From NCBI GenBank assembly GCA_964539385.1, contig CAZIJC010000054.1:1-25718 (forward strand): a stretch of 25,718 nt of DNA, given 5' to 3'. Positions 23,963 through 25,718 of the stretch are shown here, piece after piece (positions within the stretch are counted from its first letter, which is position 1; every line of letters starts with the position of its first letter). A model generated the notes under the pieces. It saw only the letters and a list, made by a program, of their open reading frames with translations. It ran no database searches and was not told where the DNA came from. A program made the position numbers and the translations under genes. This DNA comes from JAUVZF01 sp964539385 (GTDB lineage: Bacteria > Planctomycetota > Phycisphaerae > FEN-1346).

Positions 23963-25126
23963 TTACGCATCAAGTTCGGGCACGTCGATCCAGCAGCGCC
24001 GGCGCCACGACTGCATGCCGAGTTCGGCCAGTTGAACGCCCTTGGCGCCTTCGAGCAGGCTCCAGCGGAACGGCTCGCCGGCGACGATGTGCCGCAGGAA
24101 CAGTTCCCACTGCACTTTGAAGGCGTTGTCGTATTCGGCGTCGGTGTCAACCGCTTCCCAGGCTTCCCGGAAGTCGATCGGGTTCGGGATATCGGGGTTC
24201 CAGACGGGCCGCGGGGTGCCGGCGAGCGACTGAACGCGGCAGTCACGCAGGCCCGCGACGGCCGAGCCGTCCGTGCCGTCCACCTGAAGGACCAGCAGAT
24301 CGTCGCGGCGGACACGGACGCACCAGGAGGAGTTGAGTTGCCCGATGATGCCGCCTTCCAGTTCGAACGCGGCGTAGGCCGAATCGTCGGCCGTAGCGTC
24401 GTAGGGCTTCCCCTGCTCGTCCCATCGCCTGGGAACGTGCGTGGCGGCGATGCACGAGACGGCCTTGACGCTTCCGAAGAGGTTATCGAGCACGTACCGC
24501 CAGTGGCAGAACATATCGAAGATGATGCTGCCGCCGTCCTCCTTGCGGTAGTTCCACGACGGCCGCTGGGCCGGCCGATTCGGATCCTCGCCGCTGAAGA
24601 CCCAGTAGCCGAACTCGCCGCGCACCGAGAGGATCCGGCCGAAGAAACCGTCATCGACCAGTTTCTTCAACTTGATGAGCCCCGGCAGCCAGAGTTTGTC
24701 CTGGACGACGCCGTGTTTGACGCCGGCGTCGCGGGCCAGCGTGTAGAGTTCGTAGGCGTCGCGGGCGCTCAGGGCGGTGGGCTTTTCGCAGTAGACGTGT
24801 TTGCCGGCGGCGATGGCCTTCCGGACGGTCGCCGGCCTGAGCGACGTCGAGAGGGCGTCGAAATAGACGGTAAGCGTGTCGTCGGCGAGAACCTCGTCGA
24901 GGTCCGTAGTCCATTTCAGCGGACCGTACTGCTCGTCGAGGGCCTTCAGTTTCGTGGGGTTGCGGCCGACGAGGACGGGCTCGGGCACGATCGTCTCGCC
25001 GTCGGCCGTCGTCACGCCGCCGGAGTCGCGGATAGCCAGGATCGAGCGGACGAGGTGTTGGTTGGTGCCCATGCGTCCGGTGACGCCGTTCATGATGATG
25101 CCGACGTGGTGGGTGGTTTTCGCCAT
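23963..25126 (-). CDS. Gfo/Idh/MocA-family NAD(P)-dependent oxidoreductase
   Basis: A 387-residue protein from ATG 25126, with AAGGTAGGA just upstream; a longer frame to 25168 would run through the hairpins and is rejected. The Rossmann motif is IIMNGVTGRMGTN (about 10-22). The conserved CEKPTALSARDAYEL has the catalytic-site Lys115, and GVVQDKLWLPGLIKLKKL follows. The C-terminal dimer-forming domain contains GGSIIFDMFCHWRYVLDNL with the usual His. This family oxidises or epimerises sugars, inositols and uronates with NAD(P). No signal peptide, so it is cytoplasmic. Its neighbours are a cupin upstream and an isomerase-like protein downstream, fitting a sugar-acid pathway. Substrate unknown. 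Confidence 0.9.
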   Translation of the reverse strand: MAKTTHHVGIIMNGVTGRMGTNQHLVRSILAIRDSGGVTTADGETIVPEPVLVGRNPTKLKALDEQYGPLKWTTDLDEVLADDTLTVYFDALSTSLRPATVRKAIAAGKHVYCEKPTALSARDAYELYTLARDAGVKHGVVQDKLWLPGLIKLKKLVDDGFFGRILSVRGEFGYWVFSGEDPNRPAQRPSWNYRKEDGGSIIFDMFCHWRYVLDNLFGSVKAVSCIAATHVPRRWDEQGKPYDATADDSAYAAFELEGGIIGQLNSSWCVRVRRDDLLVLQVDGTDGSAVAGLRDCRVQSLAGTPRPVWNPDIPNPIDFREAWEAVDTDAEYDNAFKVQWELFLRHIVAGEPFRWSLLEGAKGVQLAELGMQSWRRRCWIDVPELDA

Positions 25127-25160
25127 CGTCCTACCTTCACCTGCGGCTGAGGCTCGGCGC

Positions 25161-25193
25161 CGGGTCATGGTGACCCGACGCTTCGGCGTCGGG
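25161..25193. promoter_or_regulatory. two overlapping, mutually exclusive hairpins between cupin and oxidoreductase genes
   Basis: CGGGTCA-TGG-TGACCCG (25161-25177, 7-bp stem) overlaps CCCGACGC-TTCG-GCGTCGGG (25174-25193, 8-bp perfect stem with a TTCG loop on the + strand). Only one can form at a time. They sit in the 78-base gap, close behind the cupin stop and before the oxidoreductase ribosome site. They may be an mRNA processing or attenuation element, or a dispersed palindrome. Confidence 0.45.
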
Positions 25194-25204
25194 CTCGGGG
25201 CGGT

Positions 25205-25654
25205 TCAATCCTCTGGTTTGTCGGTGCATTGGGGCCGGGCGCCATCGGGCAGGGGCGGCACGTCCTCGCCCGCCCTCGGCAGCGTGCCGGCAAGTTCCTG
25301 CCGCCAGTGGTCCACCTCGCCCGCCGGACCGTAGCAGTAGATGAACGTGGCGGGCGCCTCGCCGATGTTCGTGATCTGGTGGAACGTGCCGGGCGGAATG
25401 TAAACCGCCTGGCCGCCGGTCACCGTTTGCCGCTCCCGGCCCAGGCACATCTCGCACGTGCCGCTGATGACGAAGTACACCTCCTCGCTCTCCTGATTGT
25501 GCCACGGCACCTGTCCGCCGTCGGGGTCGAGGGTAACGTAGCCCATGCAGAAGTGTTCGCACTGGACGGGGGCAGGGCCGCCCACGAGGTTCTGCGTCCG
25601 TCGACGGGCGGGGTAGCGGCGGCCTTCTATCGCTGCAAGGTCGGAGATGATCAT
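25205..25654 (-). CDS. single-domain cupin protein
   Basis: A 149-residue protein from ATG 25654, with AGGA 5 bases upstream on the - strand. Cupin motif 1 is VPWHNQESEEVYFVISGT: the first His and the Glu are present, but the second His of the usual H-x-H is replaced by Gln. Motif 2 is VYIPPGTFHQITN and is intact. Metal binding may therefore be altered. Small cupins in such operons are often sugar isomerases, lyases or binding regulators. It is the first gene of the - strand unit. A possible -10 element, TATACT (25697-25702, - strand), lies upstream, with the -35 beyond the window edge. Confidence 0.85.
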   Translation of the reverse strand: MIISDLAAIEGRRYPARRRTQNLVGGPAPVQCEHFCMGYVTLDPDGGQVPWHNQESEEVYFVISGTCEMCLGRERQTVTGGQAVYIPPGTFHQITNIGEAPATFIYCYGPAGEVDHWRQELAGTLPRAGEDVPPLPDGARPQCTDKPED

Positions 25655-25718
25655 CGTCGTCCTTTCGCGCAAGAGGGACGCCAGGACCTTGGGGCCAGTA
25701 TATCGCGGGCGCCGTCGG

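Overview
The window is high-GC bacterial DNA with the gene content of an uncultured planctomycete (Planctomycetota, perhaps Phycisphaerae-like). The grounds are two Tat-exported formylglycine sulfatases side by side, two secreted PQQ-type beta-propeller proteins with the W-x-x-F/Y-R-x-x motifs common in that phylum, a GH130-like protein, a UxaE-type epimerase, a Gfo/Idh/MocA oxidoreductase, a Tat-exported sugar-isomerase-like protein and a pseudopilin. The assignment is inference from gene content; no rRNA or other phylogenetic marker is present.

Layout. 1-900: a possible gene tail at the edge and a small four-helix membrane protein. 1198-5700: two secreted propeller proteins in tandem, the first with a methyltransferase-like N-terminal domain. 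6045-11939: four Tat-signal proteins in a row on the + strand (GH130-like, sulfatase, sulfatase, gametolysin-like zinc peptidase), with a 228-bp imperfect palindrome between the last two. 11940-12576: a gene-poor stretch with a hairpin cluster. 12577-15084 (- strand): an ArsR-type regulator followed by a large protein with two aspartic-protease-like lobes, a PDZ domain and PD40-like repeats. 15085-15954: a structured intergenic region with a tRNA-like remnant, two identical 18-bp palindromes, and an inverted-repeat-bounded segment of helically phased A-tracts. 15955-18876: an orphan RbsC-like permease, a GNAT remnant, a BamE/SmpA-like lipoprotein, a VirB11/GspE-like ATPase whose natural start seems to be ACG, and a pseudopilin. 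19076-21536: uxaE and iolB. 21544-25654 (- strand): cupin, oxidoreductase, exported isomerase-like protein and a coiled-coil membrane protein, in that transcription order.

How it fits together. The left half reads as an extracytoplasmic kit for sulfated or mannose-containing glycan and associated protein. The right half reads as carbohydrate-acid metabolism: UxaE handles hexulosonates, IolB handles 5-deoxyglucuronate, and the facing cupin/oxidoreductase/isomerase-like operon fits sugar or uronate turnover. The most unusual items are the curved-DNA and palindrome region (15443-15780), the exported isomerase-like protein with a His/Cys-rich N-terminus, the methyltransferase-like/propeller fusion, and the large palindrome at 10177-10404. 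No CRISPR array, intact tRNA, rRNA, transposase or integrase was seen.
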